Shown piece by piece: positions 10,091 through 23,929 of a stretch of DNA of 64,000 nucleotides. Position 1 is the first letter of the stretch; each line of letters opens with the position of its first letter. The DNA is taken from NCBI GenBank assembly GCA_934045905.1, contig OW203765.1:31405997-31469996 (forward strand), written 5' to 3'. The notes under the pieces are model-generated. The model saw only the letters and a list, made by a program, of their open reading frames with translations. It did not search any database and was not told where the DNA came from. Source of the stretch: Leuctra nigra. Taxonomy: Eukaryota; Arthropoda; Insecta; Plecoptera; Leuctridae. Position numbers and translations under genes: made by a program.

Positions 10091-12816
10091 TAATCTTCTA
10101 CGTACCATTGCACATATTCTATTCTCCTCGTCTTCGCTGCATCCAACTGCATAGCAACCAGGAAGCAACAGATCGCAGCATCTCTCATCCCGATTCCTTG
10201 ACAACTGGTCCTGTTTCATGAATAGCAACCCGTTCCCGATGACCCTTGGCCCCATCTGTCGGGCTTTATGCTCACCTTTACAACTGAGTCTGACCCTTGC
10301 TCTATAAACCACTCCATGACGGCAACCTCTTGTCCCCTCTGATAGTTCCATGTTTCATGCTGGCTGTGTACGTACACTCCTGTCTTCTCATGTTAGTATG
10401 TTGTACGACAACTTTAACAGAGGAGGGGATGGAACAGCAAAAAATGCTCATTTTCTTGGGAAAGTTTATTCGACTATTGAAAAGTAAATGGACAAATATC
10501 AGCCAATCAGTGTACTTGAATCTGTAGAAATGTGTACTACCTCAAAGATAAGGACTTTGGTATGAATTTTCCTCCATTATATTAAAAAAGTATTTTTCGT
10601 ATTTTAAAAACTTTGTATTGGGTTTAGGAGCATGGTTCTTGAAATTCGTAACTGCATTTTCTGTCTTTACGAAAATTAATTTTAAAAGAGCTCAGTGTAT
10701 AATGTTATTCTTTTGTCAATCGTTTAACTCCTTTCATTTGAATAAATCTTCTGTTTTTAAACTTTAAATGATAGGTACGTATTCTTCCTTTTAAACCTTT
10801 AGGTACATTTAAATTGTAAACATTAAAATTGTGTAATTTCCTTTCTAGCTGCTTGCATTGCCATGTTTACAGTTTAATTAATGATTATATTGATAATATC
10901 ACGCTCACAGTATGGGTAAAATGAATTCAAAATGTTCGAGTTTGTAATATAGCTAATGTCACCTGGTAGAGAATTAGAATCTACCAACAAATATGTTTTA
11001 ATTTATTCACTTCCATGTCTTGATTTAATTTCGTTCCAATCTTCATCTCTGACTCAACTCAAGTCAACATTTCCCGCTTGACATGGCATCCACAGCCGCC
11101 TCGATGACAGAATGTGTCAGCGCGACTCAACAAGCCACCGCCTTGCAAACATGGACACGTACACAATGCCGGTTGACCTTGAAAACACGTGCTTATGTAA
11201 AGAAAGAAACGAGGTAAATTAATTGCATTTTTAATCGGATGTTTTTGCGGTGATTTCAAAGCATTTTTATCAATCGACGATTTTACCGTTAAGTTATACT
11301 CTGTATTGGGGAGAGGCCATAAGCACACTATTTGAATAATTAATGAGTCTAAACGTCTTTGTTTTACCTACAAATATGGATATTAAAGTGAAGTGACAAA
11401 AATATTAGTATTCCAAATTGTCACAACAGAACCTTCTGTTCAAATGTCTTTGGTTCTATATAGTTATCTATGCCTACTTATTTATCGGTTTTTCAATGCT
11501 CTGTTAAAACTAACCTTCAGTTACGTTTAAATAGTCATTTAAGAAATGTCATTGGTTTTGTTGTCATGGCAATCAATACAGTACTTATCAACTATTTAAA
11601 ATTTAGCAGAGCTTTGAAAACTCTTAGAAACGAATTGATTTAATTTAACAAGCTGTTAAAGTACGCGAAGTGGTTAATATTAGTCGCCCCTAACCTTTTT
11701 AGTAATTTATTAAAAATAAGTCCTTGATTTATATGTTTGTACCAGAATGTGAATGCCCAACTATTTACTTACGTCTCAAAAAGACTGTCATAATCGCGTA
11801 AAATCTGTCTTCCTATTTACCAAGAATGTGTCATATGTGGCTATTGTTGAGCCATATTGCTGCATCAAGATGCAGTGCAAGAGTGATGGTCCATTTACAT
11901 GATACAGCATCTAGGAAGTCGAGCAAGACCAAGCATCTGGTGATGACACCGTCATTTTACTTGACAATGAGTGACACAAAAACTCGAGACAAATGTCAGG
12001 GGAAATAAATTGGAATTTGCTCGAATTTATAACGTAATACTTCTTAGTGTTTACCCGTTGTCGTGAAATAAATCTATGAGACAAAACTGATAAAATAATT
12101 ACTTTTAAAGAGTCGGTTCTTCCACAAAACAATGCAAATAAATACCAACTTTACCATGACATTTTTTAATGTACCTAACCAAATGTGTTATTTTAATTCT
12201 TTGTGTGGATGTAAAGTAATAGTACAGACATAATGTAACAAATTAGATTTCATATAAACGAAATTATTGGACGAGCAGACCATTTTAAAAATCCTATAAT
12301 TAAATTTTTACTTCAGAATATAAATACCTCGATGCTAACATATTTTCTCCAAATAAATACAATATGTTGTAAAACATTTTTTTTGACAATGAATACATGA
12401 GGGAGAAAAAAAATTCAATTTTCAATTTCAAAAAAACTTGGAAAGACACACTGCAACTATAATTTTCTTACGTCATAATGCATTACATGCAAATTGTCAC
12501 TCTAAAAATCTGCATAAAAAAAATAATTTGTGTCCTCTAATTTCATACATTTTGAGCAGCAGACCATATTTCTCAACATACCAAAATCTAACGGGGGACA
12601 GATGCTTTCAGTAAATAATTTAATAAGCAATCTTTATATTCCTTGTTTTAGATTCCTTATTATATTTGATACCATTTATGTCTTCCATTTTGAAAAATTT
12701 ACTGTCCCCCAACAAAATAAACAATATTGAGGTATGTTACTTATCATACCTCAGGGTGTTGGGTGTTGCAACTACCCTTGTATTATGAATCAAGTGTGCA
12801 GTGACTTGAATGCATG
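10091..12816. other. No gene identified
   Basis: The sequence is mostly AT-rich. Several open frames of 60-90 codons exist (for example 10079-10351 and 11059-11328 on the minus strand) but none has a recognisable domain, splice context or codon bias that I can support. Confidence 0.4.
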
Positions 12817-12820
12817 TTAA

Positions 12821-13034
12821 TGGGGTTGTTCACTGCCATTTGCTCTCACTCGCAGCGCTAGCGGCATTGGAGGTGTCTCTCTCTGATTGGTTGGTTTCTG
12901 AATCCAAGATCTATGAATCAAACTCCCGCCAAGATTTAAAAACCTTCCATTCCGCTAGATGCATTTTGATTGGCTCTCTCCCGGACGATTAGAACAGCAG
13001 CGCCATCTACAATAGTTTTGCATGAACAACCCCA
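12821..13034 (+). mobile_element. MITE with TTAA target sites (piggyBac-like)
   Basis: TGGGGTTGTTCA at the left end and TGAACAACCCCA at the right end are perfect inverted repeats, and each is flanked by TTAA (12817-12820 and 13035-13038). TTAA duplication is the piggyBac signature; the assignment to that superfamily is inferred. An inverted, diverged copy lies at 58076-58300. The 60-codon frame inside is shared by both copies but is too short to be meaningful. Confidence 0.8.
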
Positions 13035-13400
13035 TTAACCGTGTGATGTAGAATCCAGGAAGCGGTGAGCGTCCAGTGGATCTTGTAAGCAGTGACTTGT
13101 TTCCACTGCCAACTAGATACGTGTGCAATTGAAATATTGCCTACAAACATTAGAATGTGGTTGGTACGACAATGATCTACTTGTTGTGATAATTATCACA
13201 AGTTTACTGAACTTGTTTATAGTTAATGTTGCTCTGGCATCTGATTGTTTAGAGATTTTAATTCTATATGCGGACGGTATTTTGAGGATTTTAGTTGAGA
13301 AATGTAACCGTAGAAAATATTTTGTAGATTGGAGTAGGGTATCTTGTAGTATAATCAACAACATCATAAAATATATAGACAACCTACCGATATTAAATTC

Positions 13401-13800
13401 AACATTGGTAAATATTGAATTTGAACAATTCTACTCGATTCACTAACCAAATTGTAACGCATTATTTTTTCGTCTGAAATAATCCCAGTCATAACTTTTA
13501 AATAAAACATTACAATGATTTAGAATGTGAAAAACGAGTTGTTTTTAGGTATATTTGTTGAGTATTAATTAATATTTTAATTAACTAAAATAAATAAATA
13601 CATCAACATTGCAAATATTGAATTTGAACAATTCTACTTGATTCACTAACCAAATTGTAACAAATTATTTTTCGTCTGAAATAATCCAGTCTTATCTTTT
13701 AAATAAAACATTACAATGATTTAGAATGTGAAAAACGAGTTGTTTTTAGGTATATTTGTTGAGTATTAATTAATATTTCAATTAACTAAAATAAATAAAT
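13401..13800 (+). repeat. Tandem duplication, about 204-bp unit, two copies
   Basis: The block beginning AACATTGGTAAATATTGAAT at 13401 is repeated from 13605 with few substitutions, through CGTCTGAAATAAT, ATTACAATGATTTAGAATG and GTATATTTGTTGAGTATTAA. Both copies are AT-rich and non-coding. Confidence 0.85.
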
Positions 13801-14080
13801 AAAAAGGTTGAAATATTTACAGGCAATATTTATCTGGTGATAAAAATTAAGTAGTAATTATGCTTTCACTAAATGGTATCATATAATTATATAATTTGAT
13901 TTTCAGGTTTGTTTACTAATATAAAGTCTGTAGCAATAAAATAATTGATACAGAAGCTAATTTTCATATTGAGTTCAAGCGACTGAAATTTTCTCGTAAT
14001 ATTTCATCATTCCTGAAGAATTTTGATTGGCTATGAAAACAACGCTCAAATAACGATTTTTCTAAATAATATTTAAAATC

Positions 14081-14270
14081 GCACTATTCTGCATTAAACA
14101 GTTGCGGATGAATAATTAAGGTGATGATAGGGAGATGATGGTGAAGAATAGTGTGGGGAGGAGACGGTCGTGGCCTAGATTACTAGGGAACATTCCCATT
14201 GGCTCTCGACTGAGGGGAGCCAAGAAGGAAACTCTTCAGAAATACCGGTCGCGGAATCGAACCCGGTATT
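14081..14270 (-). mobile_element. SINE family A copy (minus strand)
   Basis: In complement: tail (GCACTATTCTGC), GTTGCGGATGAATAA, GGAGATGATGGTGAAGAAT, GGAGACGGTCGTGGCC, then GGGAACATTCCCATTGG, CTCGACTGAGG, and head with B box (GGAATCGAACCCGG). The head is retained. Confidence 0.75.
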
Positions 14271-16400
14271 ATCATATCATTTTGAATAAATTATTGTCTG
14301 AAACGATTAATCTCTTCCATGTTGCATCACATGCAGGAGTGGCATAACAAAAACTTTCTTTGTAGCAATACTTACCGAAAATTATGCGAAAAATATAAGT
14401 TTCATAAAAATTATAGACACAATTGTACCAAATATAATTCCTTATAAAAAATTTTGGGCCAATATACTTTTTAGTATAAACTGATTAAAAAAATCATAGT
14501 TCCCACTTCGTCATGTAATAAAGGTGTCAAATTAGGGTTTCATATTATTGTACCTAACTAAAGGGTTACTAAATTTCTCTTACAGTTACACCTATGCCCA
14601 CAACATAATATAAAACAGCGCTTTTCTTCCTCTAAAACCTACCGCTTCATGCTCCACGTATTACGTTCTTCCATCAACGACCTTGGCCCAGATATCCACC
14701 CAGTTATACAACACTTGACGCTTCTATATTTAGCGTTGTTCGATGCAACTGCAGCCAACTGCATCTCTGGATGCACTCTCTATGTGCATCTGCATAGCAA
14801 CAGAATTCTGTGCCATCGTCGAAGCTAAGATTAGAAAACACATTTTATACATGCACTGCGCGCTGTCTGTTAGCAAGCTACGTTTATCAACAACATTTTT
14901 TAACCCCCTTTTCTCATACGTTTCCGGTAAGATGAAAAATTAGGTTAGAATTTGTGGCGCCGTCGAATGGCGCCACAGAAATAATTTGATAAATTAAATT
15001 TGAAAATACTGTATTTTCGGAATTTATGAAATCATATGTTACGATTTTTGGCGAACTGTTTCTTATGATTCATTGAAAAAACTTACATAACCTCAAAATC
15101 AAGAATGAATTTAATCGAATTGTGATGCTCATCTTAATAAATTATGGAAGATTACCTAACTTATTTTAAATTTCATTTGAAGTAAAAATATAAAAATACG
15201 TGTATATCGTAAAATGTAACCTAATAATAGAGGCGAGATTAAAAATTGCATACAACAGACAAAAAGAAACGAACAGCAAATTTACCCTATTCGTTTCAAA
15301 TCGTTTCAAACTTGAAAATCAATATCATACAATGACAAATAAACGAACAGCTGTGACGCCTGCAACTGCAACTTCTTATGCATCTACAAAACTGTGCCAT
15401 GTCTAAGATTAGAAGGCATTTTATATCATACCGACAGGCTAAGCGTCTTGGATTATCAACAACTTTGTAACCTCGTTCAGTCGACGTTCTCTGGGTGCAT
15501 TGAAAAATGCAATGATATTTGGGCTGGGTTGGCGCCACCTTCTGTTGAACTACATTCAAGATGCAGGAATATTTAGATTGATGTACTGGCTTATCGACAG
15601 AGGGCCTAAGTTTGGAACTATGCCAGCGATTTTCAAAACATCAATAAGAACGACAAGATAGTGTATCTGCCGGATGCCGCTGTAAAATGATGATATTAAT
15701 TTTGTTTTTTACTTTGTAGGAATTAATGTCAAATAATGAGGATCTCAGTGAAAATGCTGGTCCAAATTATGAGAAAAGCAGAGTTCTGGACCGTTATTTA
15801 GGACGATAATAATTAACAATTTGCCAACAAATGCTATAATCATTTTGTTGAATTTCACAAATATTATCTACACAATTCACACTCGTTCATCTGTTTTGAT
15901 CATCTAAAAAAGGTTTAAAAATACAAATTATATTTTTGAAATCACTAAAAGCGGTTCTGATTTTCATTTGTTATGTCTGTACGAAGTCGCTCAAATGCCA
16001 AGCTGGCCCAATTGCACTTCGCTTACATCTAGTCCAATCAATAATCATTAGCCTACTCATCAGAAAATATATTTTATAAAATAATATTTAAACTTTATTT
16101 GAATAATTATTGTACCATTATTTTTATCGTTTCATTATGAGTTCTTTATATTAAATGTAGCTGTTTTATTTTGGATTGCGTAGATAATGGATCGATAATT
16201 TTCCCTATGGTCATTGTTAAGATTTGATTGATAAATTATTAACATTATGATTTATGATTCAGATTATTTTTCATGATTGTGGTTTTTCCAAAATATAGTT
16301 CATTACATTTTTCCACAGACAAGCACCTTTGGCATAGAGATGGATATTTTGTGTTTAGGTTACGATATGTATCTTTTTCAATAAATAACAACATTTCAGT
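14271..16400. other. No gene; contains a diverged duplication
   Basis: A segment near 14800-14905 (CTGTGCCATCGTCGAAGC, CTAAGATTAGAAAACAC, TTATCAACAACATT) has a diverged second copy near 15390-15475 (CTGTGCCATGTCTAAG, ATTAGAAGGCATTTTATA, ATTATCAACAACTTTG). Both carry ATG-containing frames under 90 codons with no known domain. The rest is AT-rich. Confidence 0.4.
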
Positions 16401-16416
16401 CCCCCCCCCCCCCCCC
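16401..16416. repeat. C16 homopolymer
   Basis: A run of 16 C follows TTTCAGT. Other long C or G runs in the window are at about 29330, 34674, 36480-36735, 43097 and 57108. Confidence 0.95.
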
Positions 16417-19400
16417 GAACTTGCCTAACACAATCTCAAAGTAGAAGCATCTTATACGTTGCTACATTACCAAAATAAAAAAATTATTAACTCTATTAAA
16501 CATCATACGTACAGTTCAATTAATTCAACAACTAAGTATCAGGCTATGTCATCATCAACATTAGTTATTAAGGTACATTGTACACTAGACTCTTAACCAA
16601 GCCAAGAAACTATTACATTTTTCGCACCCGCGCCCTGTTATCCCCGCTATTCTCCTACCCATGGTCTAAATGCATGTTATTCTTGTATTTTTGGCGATGA
16701 TCGTCGGTTCGAGCTCCGTCTGGGTGCATCTACCATCCGATGCATCCAGCATCTGGCATCTCTCTGATGCTGGCTTTAGGCCACGACACGTGTCCTATTT
16801 TACAGCGATTATCTCCCTCTGATATATATTTATAATCTTGGGCAGACTGGAATCAAAGGTTTACTATCGCCATTGGTATTTAGGGCAACAAATTTGAACG
16901 ACTAAATGGTCTTTATCTTTGCCAAAATATTGATAATGCAAGAAAACTTATTTGTAGGTATGTTGAACATCAGAGTATTTTTGTTGGCGTTTGATGAAAA
17001 TTGGCACGTGCTGAAATATGCGAATTAATAAATTTGCAAAAATCTAAACTATACAAAATATACAGAAATTAGCTAAATATGTGGAATATACGGAAATATG
17101 ATATAAATATTGAAATATGTGAAATATGCAACAATATTAAATATGTGAAATGTGGAGAAATTAGCCAAATATTACAGTAATATGCATTAATATTGAAATG
17201 GGAGGACCGAAGAAAAATAAGAAATTTACTAACCCAACTTAGGCAGTCTCCCAATAAAAAATGAAAAATGCAGAAATGTGAAATATGCAAAATAAAATGC
17301 GGTACATACATTCTTAATAATATGCCAAATATGCTAAGTACTGATGAAATCCCCGATTCTGCTGGATTCCGATTCAATGCAATTCAATATTATTCCATAT
17401 GGTCGTGAATCGGATGTCAGCAGAATCGATAGTAATTGGCGTTATAGAATAACACCTGGGTGAGCGGTGGATTCGAATGTTGCTATTTTGAGCTGAAAAA
17501 GTGATTTAAATTTCTATGTAATAATATATTTATAAAAATGATTTTCCAATTTTGGACTGAGGATAGGGAAGGCGTCCCCCTTAACCCTGCCCATTACCCA
17601 TCGCCCATACTGGACTGAGCAAATAGTGAACTATAACCATACATATCACAAGTCACAACAACATACACGATTATCTATACAAATTAAATACACACATGTG
17701 AAGTGATTTTTACAGATAAAAATGTATTGTAAACCATGACAAGTTTTCAAGTAATAATAATAATAATGTAATCAATTAAATAGGTTACAACTTATTATGC
17801 TTCTGTTATTATCCATATCTCTAATTACAATTACACTATGCAATTATTGGCGTTAATTGAAAGTGAATTAAAATTGAAAGTGAAGTTAATTATCACTTGA
17901 AGTGTGTGTAACAAGTAGAGATAATTAGTCAAAGTACACATAACTCTGATTGAAATAATTAGCAGGATTCGTTAAACCAGTGCTGATAACTTGAAAATTA
18001 CTTATCGGGAATTAACTTATTGATGATAATTTTCAACAAGGAGAAATTGTTATAAGTACAGAGATAATATTATTAACGAGGGTATGACGCACACTCGTAA
18101 AGATAATACAAGGAAGAGCTTCTAATAAATCCGTCAAAGAACTTTTGTTGCCCATGCAATAAGTGTTTTTGTTGCTTTTGTCGAAGATGCATTTTTAGAA
18201 TGTAGACAGTAAAATTGATAATGGCATAGAGAATTTCTTAAAATATAATATTTATGTATTATTTTATTTCTTTATATTTCCATTTTTATTTAAATTTATA
18301 TGATTATATAATTTTGTAGATTGTGTTAAAATTATAAAGAAAAATTCTAAAACTTCCTAAATTTAGTAACATTGTAAACTTTTTAGGATATAAATTAACT
18401 CTTCAATAACACCAAATTGATCAAAAAGGTAACACAGTCAACTTAAATTTATTCATCCATCAAAGACTTTGTTAATAAATCAAATAACAACAAGATGGCT
18501 GAATTGTATGTGTGTGTGCCAAACTTCAGCTTAATCTGTCTGCATAATAATTAAGAAACAAATGCAAATAAGAATTGACTGTTAATATTATGAATACGAA
18601 ATTGTGTCAATTGATAGCAGACACACTTTGAAACTCCTGCGGTGAAAACGAGAACTACTTATCCAATGCATTAGCATAGCGAAATACCGCGACACTAGCG
18701 CTCGCCTCTTCCGCAATCTGCCAACGGGAACATGAGTCTGCGCTGACATTTGAATGCCAAGGGTGATGCAGGATTGATGAATGAATGTTGAAAGCTCAGG
18801 ATTGTGTTATGTGAGAAACAATGCAGTTTCCAGTTCGTGATGTGATTGAATTATGATGTTACGTAGTAAAGAAATACTCTCGAGTTTTTGTCGGAATACA
18901 GGTTCGAGATCTGACATATTGGCCAAGACAAGAAGACACGTTTGTCATTCGTAATTGTTCGGAATAATTGTTTCCAAGGTCAAAGAGAATGACGTAATCC
19001 CAGGATCTGTTTTAATATGCATTCATTTCCTTTGAGGAAGGAATATACATAAATATTTTGGCACAATTCTAGGGTTTCTCATCCAAGTCAATTTTCGTTT
19101 TACTCCGAATCCTCTAAAACTAAAATATATTTCTAGGACTTTTACAGGAATCGGTTAAAGCGATTGAGTTTCCTGTTGGACTCGGTTCAAGAGTAAGTCA
19201 ATATTGATTATTGTCTTTCCACCCACACTCTTTCCTTTAGCGATAAACGTAGAAAGAAAATAAACGAGGAAAAATAATAACTTTATCTTTGATTGGTTCG
19301 TTCTATATCTGATAATGTGAGTATAAATAATAACGTAGTGTTCTGTTGTGTTATCATCTTTGTGTTTCATTATTATGATACAAGTAAATTATTATATTTT

Positions 19401-22400
19401 TATATAATATGTTTGTTCTGTAATATTTTGATATGCTATCAGAAAAGTATGCATTTACCAGCTACTAACGACGAGAGCTGGCGAATGGACTTCATTTCTC
19501 GTAATTCATTTGATCAACTTTTAAGTCAACATTGAAGAGTCATTGTTTGTAAAGTTTAGTGAATTGGCAAATTTGAATTTTAAGCTTTTTAAAATCAAAT
19601 AAATTACAAAATAGATAATAAAGACAAAATAGAAAATTAAAATTAAAATTATAATAATTTCCTATATTTATTTGCAGATGATCTTTTATGACGTCACATT
19701 TAATTTATGCAGTTGGTACAAAACAGAGGAAAGAATTCTTCTATAGTCTGTACAAACATATAAATTGTGAAAAACCTACAATAATACCAATTCCCTACTA
19801 ATTTTCCCAATTTCCCTGTAAATGTCCTTGAAAATGTAAACAAAGTGCAAGTTTCCTTCCTCTCTTTGTTCCAAGAACAATTTAAAAAACCATAGCACAT
19901 AGATTATGTATCACTCGTCGACAATCAATGGACAACTCTTACGGGCAAATAACACTGCCACGTCATATTCGATCGACAACAACTCCGAGTCCATGTTGAT
20001 CTCCCATAAGAACTGTCGACAAAAGTTACACGATCACTGCTCGTTACGCACGCTGAAAACATTCTCTATAATTTCCTCCGCCGTAATGATTCTGAAACAC
20101 TGAATCACTCCACTGCTTCTGATTAATTGTCTCATTAAATAATAACTCAGAAAGATCAGATAGACTCGGCTCAATGCGAAAGGTCAACAAGAGAAGAACT
20201 TGTTTGACAGGTTTTTACTTGTCACAAGCTAAGATCAGACATATTCACATGGAATATAATGTAGTTGGGATGCGGAAGACTTCGGTTCGTATCCAGGCGC
20301 CACAACTGAAGGGTTTTTAGACCGAGTTCTTTATCTACATGTTAAAGTGACATGTGGAATGGATTCACTTTTGTTTTTGTTATGTTGTTGCATCTGTTTG
20401 TAAGAGATCTTTAATGTTTGTCTCTATTACTTGAAGACAGATTGAGAGATGATTATGATATGTAATAATAATTATCATTAATAATAATAAAAATAATTAA
20501 TAATGTGATAGGTATATTGCCTACATAAAATAGATACATAATTCGTCTGTATTCAACAATCGAGTCATTGATCTTCCATACATAGCCTAACGATGCAGCC
20601 CAAAAAACGAAGTATATTATACCTTGTAGGCACTCTATGATTTTGCATGAGCAACTTTTGGTTGATTTACTTGGTTCTGCACATGTGCAATGTCAGTGTC
20701 ACATTGTCGTCACCAAATCAAAGAGTTTCGAGTAGGCTTCGCAGGAGTTTCTTCAGTTGGGTCTTGTAGGTTTAAACCCCTCACCCAGGATGCCACGCAG
20801 GGAGATTTTTGAGTGTGTAAAAACTCTGTAAACGAATTTGGGGTGTCGAAATAACTGTTTGGGGGAAACTAAAAAAGTGACTAGAATAACATATAAAATG
20901 GTATGTATAAACAATAAAAACACAGAAAATATAACAGGAAGAGCAGAAAATATATTATTAAGAAAATATCTGATTCCCAGGTAGATAAATTGCCCCCCTT
21001 CCCCTCCCAAGTCCACGATGGTTTGGAACCAGCATTAGTTCCAGATTTCCAACAAGTAATTAAGAATAATCAAGGACCTGCAAGGATGGGAAAAGCATCA
21101 CCCGGTTAGTTGACAATTTAATTTTGACTAGGAAAACGCTCGCAATAAACGTTTTTAAAAATATGTTAATTATCTAATAAAATGTACAAAATAAGACGAA
21201 GTAAAATATAATTTACGAATAAACAGCCTACTAATACGCGTGCAATAACTGCCAGGTTATAGTTGAGATCAAAGAGCATCTTGCATACGACAGGGGCAGG
21301 GGGTCGCGCCATCTTGGATAAGTCTTATCAGTGTCTCCGATCAAGACTGATCCGGTTGGACGCTGTGACGTCATATCATCCGATATGATAGTATTATCAG
21401 TCGGACAAAACCTGTGTTGATAACATCGCTCTTATCATCGACAGTGAGTAACCATCCTGAGGTCATCCTGAGGTCATATCGGAGAAAACTTACATCAGCC
21501 ACTCCGGTAATAAGTTTTTACTCTTTTGATACTTAATATCTTATTGCTTAGGTATACTATAGGTATTAAAAAAATAAATTTCAAAACAATATTTAATTTT
21601 CATTCAAATCTGTTATAGGCAACAAACGTGCCTCTCTTTATTCTCCTTTCGTAAAAGTTTTTACAAAAAGTCAAATTACAAGCAAAACCATGCTGCTACA
21701 AAATGAATTAAAATTCTCAAATGTAAAAGAATCGGAACTAATAAAAAATATGTTGTAACTATGAAATATGTATTCAAATAATCGATTTTTCATCGATTTC
21801 CTGGCTTAAAAATTGTGTTCACAGAATACAAAAGAGGAGAAGATGGAATATAGCTACATAAAAAAGTTTAATCCCAGCTTTATCCCTCTTTGTGCAGAAA
21901 AGCTCACCCGTTCTGGTCCACCGAGCTTCAAATTTGACTTCAAAGTTCAAGTAAATTTAGTTGATTTTACTTCGTATGGTTCATAAAGTTTTTTTTTTAT
22001 TGAAACCAGGATGGCCTGAGTTTTACCAAGGTGTTCGCATCTAAATGCCCTAATCAGTGAGAATAGCTGCTAGAGACGTATGAAGAAGAAGATAATGTAC
22101 CTATACATTTCATCTTTGAAATTGGTCTTGCAAGTCCATTCAGCCATAATCATAGCTTAGTGTACCATCTAGAAGGCTGTGGCTTGTTGAAGGTCGGCCA
22201 GTGACTGAAAAGATTCTGGTGTATAGGAAGCGGTGACCCCAGAGGTCATTGCCACACACAAAAACAATAATAACGGGCCCCGGGCCCTTCGCGTCCAAAT
22301 CGAGTGAAAACAGCGTATAGGGCCCGGTTTTTTCTTATTCAGAAAGGAGTTTTTGTTTTGTTTGGTATTGTTCTCGATCGATTATTATTCTAAAATAAAT

Positions 22401-22740
22401 CAATTTGATGGGTGGCTATTTGTAGCACAGGAGAAGAGAATAAAATCTACATAACGATGCTTCTTGGTGATTCTTTGGCGTCTTTCATTCAATATAAAAT
22501 TTCAAAGTAGCTCTAACTTAGTATACCAAAAATGGAGCCTATTTATAGAGATTCTGATATCCTTCTCTTGTCTCGTTGGTATAGATTGATAGAAATAAAA
22601 AAGAGGTATGATTAGGACCTGATAATGATTAGTGTTCATTTGCGGGCAATAGATTCAAATAGTGTAGGTAAGGTATCGTGTATTTAATTAATACGGGTTT
22701 AAATCCAAATATACGTATGATACATTCCAGACCCTGGATC
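16417..22740. other. Long AT-rich region without a recognised gene
   Basis: No coding exon is supported. At 17040-17345 the words GAAATATG and CAAATATG recur irregularly. At 20280-20310 and 16700 there are B-box-like words without full tRNA context. At 21300-21490 the sequence is less AT-rich, with one TGACGTCA (21366-21373) and a short CATCCTGAGGT direct repeat. The rest is AT-rich. Confidence 0.35.
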
Positions 22741-22789
22741 ATGCTGTATAGTAGCGGGGGGATGGAGGGGGGTGATATGATTATGATGC

Positions 22790-22875
22790 GAAGAAACAGA
22801 GATGACCGCAGCCTTCCTACCCCTATCATTGACCGTCGCCATTAATATAGTTGCAGAACAGTGCGACTTTAATGA
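22790..22875 (+). mobile_element. SINE family A tail fragment (plus strand)
   Basis: GCCTTCCTACCCCTATCATT, then GACCGTCGCCATTAATAT and GTTGCAGAACAGTGCGAC match the 3' half of the family in plus orientation. Confidence 0.55.
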
Positions 22876-23570
22876 CAACTATAAAAGAAATATGTCGTGA
22901 ATCTAGGACTCCTTGAGTGTCAGTATTTACCAATTTCCCAACCCTAGGCCATTTCGTGTCAAGTCATTACAATGAAATTCCAGTTTAGTGAGACATCAGT
23001 TCTATGAAATCCTAAAATTCACTCAACAAAGCAATTTAATTTATTTTCCCCTCGCTTGATTCCTTTGCGTGTCAGTTGTCATGACACTTCTCACATATCA
23101 CCTCCTCAACACTTGCTGTGTCCTTCTTTCCCGTTTAGTTTATATTTATAATGCAATTGCGATCTGCACTAGTTTCTTGTGAATGTACACAGATTTCATG
23201 TATGCAAGAATGGTGTAAATCGTGTGAATTTATGGACCCCATTAACTTGGGTGCAGTGAGCTGAGAGTGGTGATAAATATGTCAGGATACGCGATCTTCA
23301 CATGTGGGGACTGGGAAGGTTGTGTGTTTAATGTTTGTATCATTTAATCTAGTTGAACATGTGAAATTGGTACAGCTATGTGTTCTGATAGTACTTGACC
23401 CATTGCAATTTCACAATAATTTCTTATATCTATGAATATTTTGGAAAAAACGGGAAAGGTCACATGTGGTTGTAAAATTTATCTTATACTGTAATGGCTG
23501 ATTAACTTCGTAATAATATTAGTGTACTACAATAAATATGAAATAAAAAAAATACTCCCAATGAGGCCAA

Positions 23571-23640
23571 TTCTTGAGCTTTCACGCTATAAAACCATTA
23601 CGTTTTCCTTGTTTAAAACGTAAAAATAGTTGTCACATGA
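23571..23640 (+). repeat. Diverged half-copy of the 43354-43515 hairpin
   Basis: GAGGCCAATTCTTGAGCTTT, then CACG, AAACCATTACG and TTGTTTAAAACGTAAAAATA follow the same order as the left arm of the perfect hairpin at 43354. The return arm is absent. Confidence 0.6.
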
Positions 23641-23812
23641 GTGATAATATTATAATGTCATGATAATACATATTCAAAGATAATTAGTAGTACTATAATA
23701 TATATATTATCATAGTTTTAATATGTATTATAGTTTCAATTTTTTATTATCAACATAGTTTCAAAAATAGGGAGGACCAATGACTCGTCCAAAAAGGCAG
23801 GCAAATAGTACC

Positions 23813-23929
23813 TTTAGGTCCTTTTTCAGGATTTTATCGTCAATTTTTAATAGTTTAATAGTTTTTATAGTTTTTAATAGTTTTAAAACTATTAAAAATT
23901 GACGATAAAATCCTGAAAAAGGACCTAAA
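23813..23929. repeat. Inverted repeat with perfect 44-bp arms
   Basis: Arms 23813-23856 and 23886-23929 are exact reverse complements (outer sequence TTTAGGTCCTTTTTCAGGAT). The 29-base centre is a run of TTTATAG/TTTAATAG words. This is probably a foldback MITE. Confidence 0.9.

Noticed and set aside
10079..10351. 90-codon minus-strand frame in moderately GC-rich sequence
   Set aside because: No domain, no splice context and partial overlap with a SINE tail.
12810..12992. 60-codon frame shared with 58140-58343
   Set aside because: The similarity reflects two copies of the same MITE, not a conserved protein.
13123..13446. 107-codon plus-strand frame
   Set aside because: Very AT-rich, hydrophobic by composition, runs into the tandem duplication and lacks a recognisable motif.
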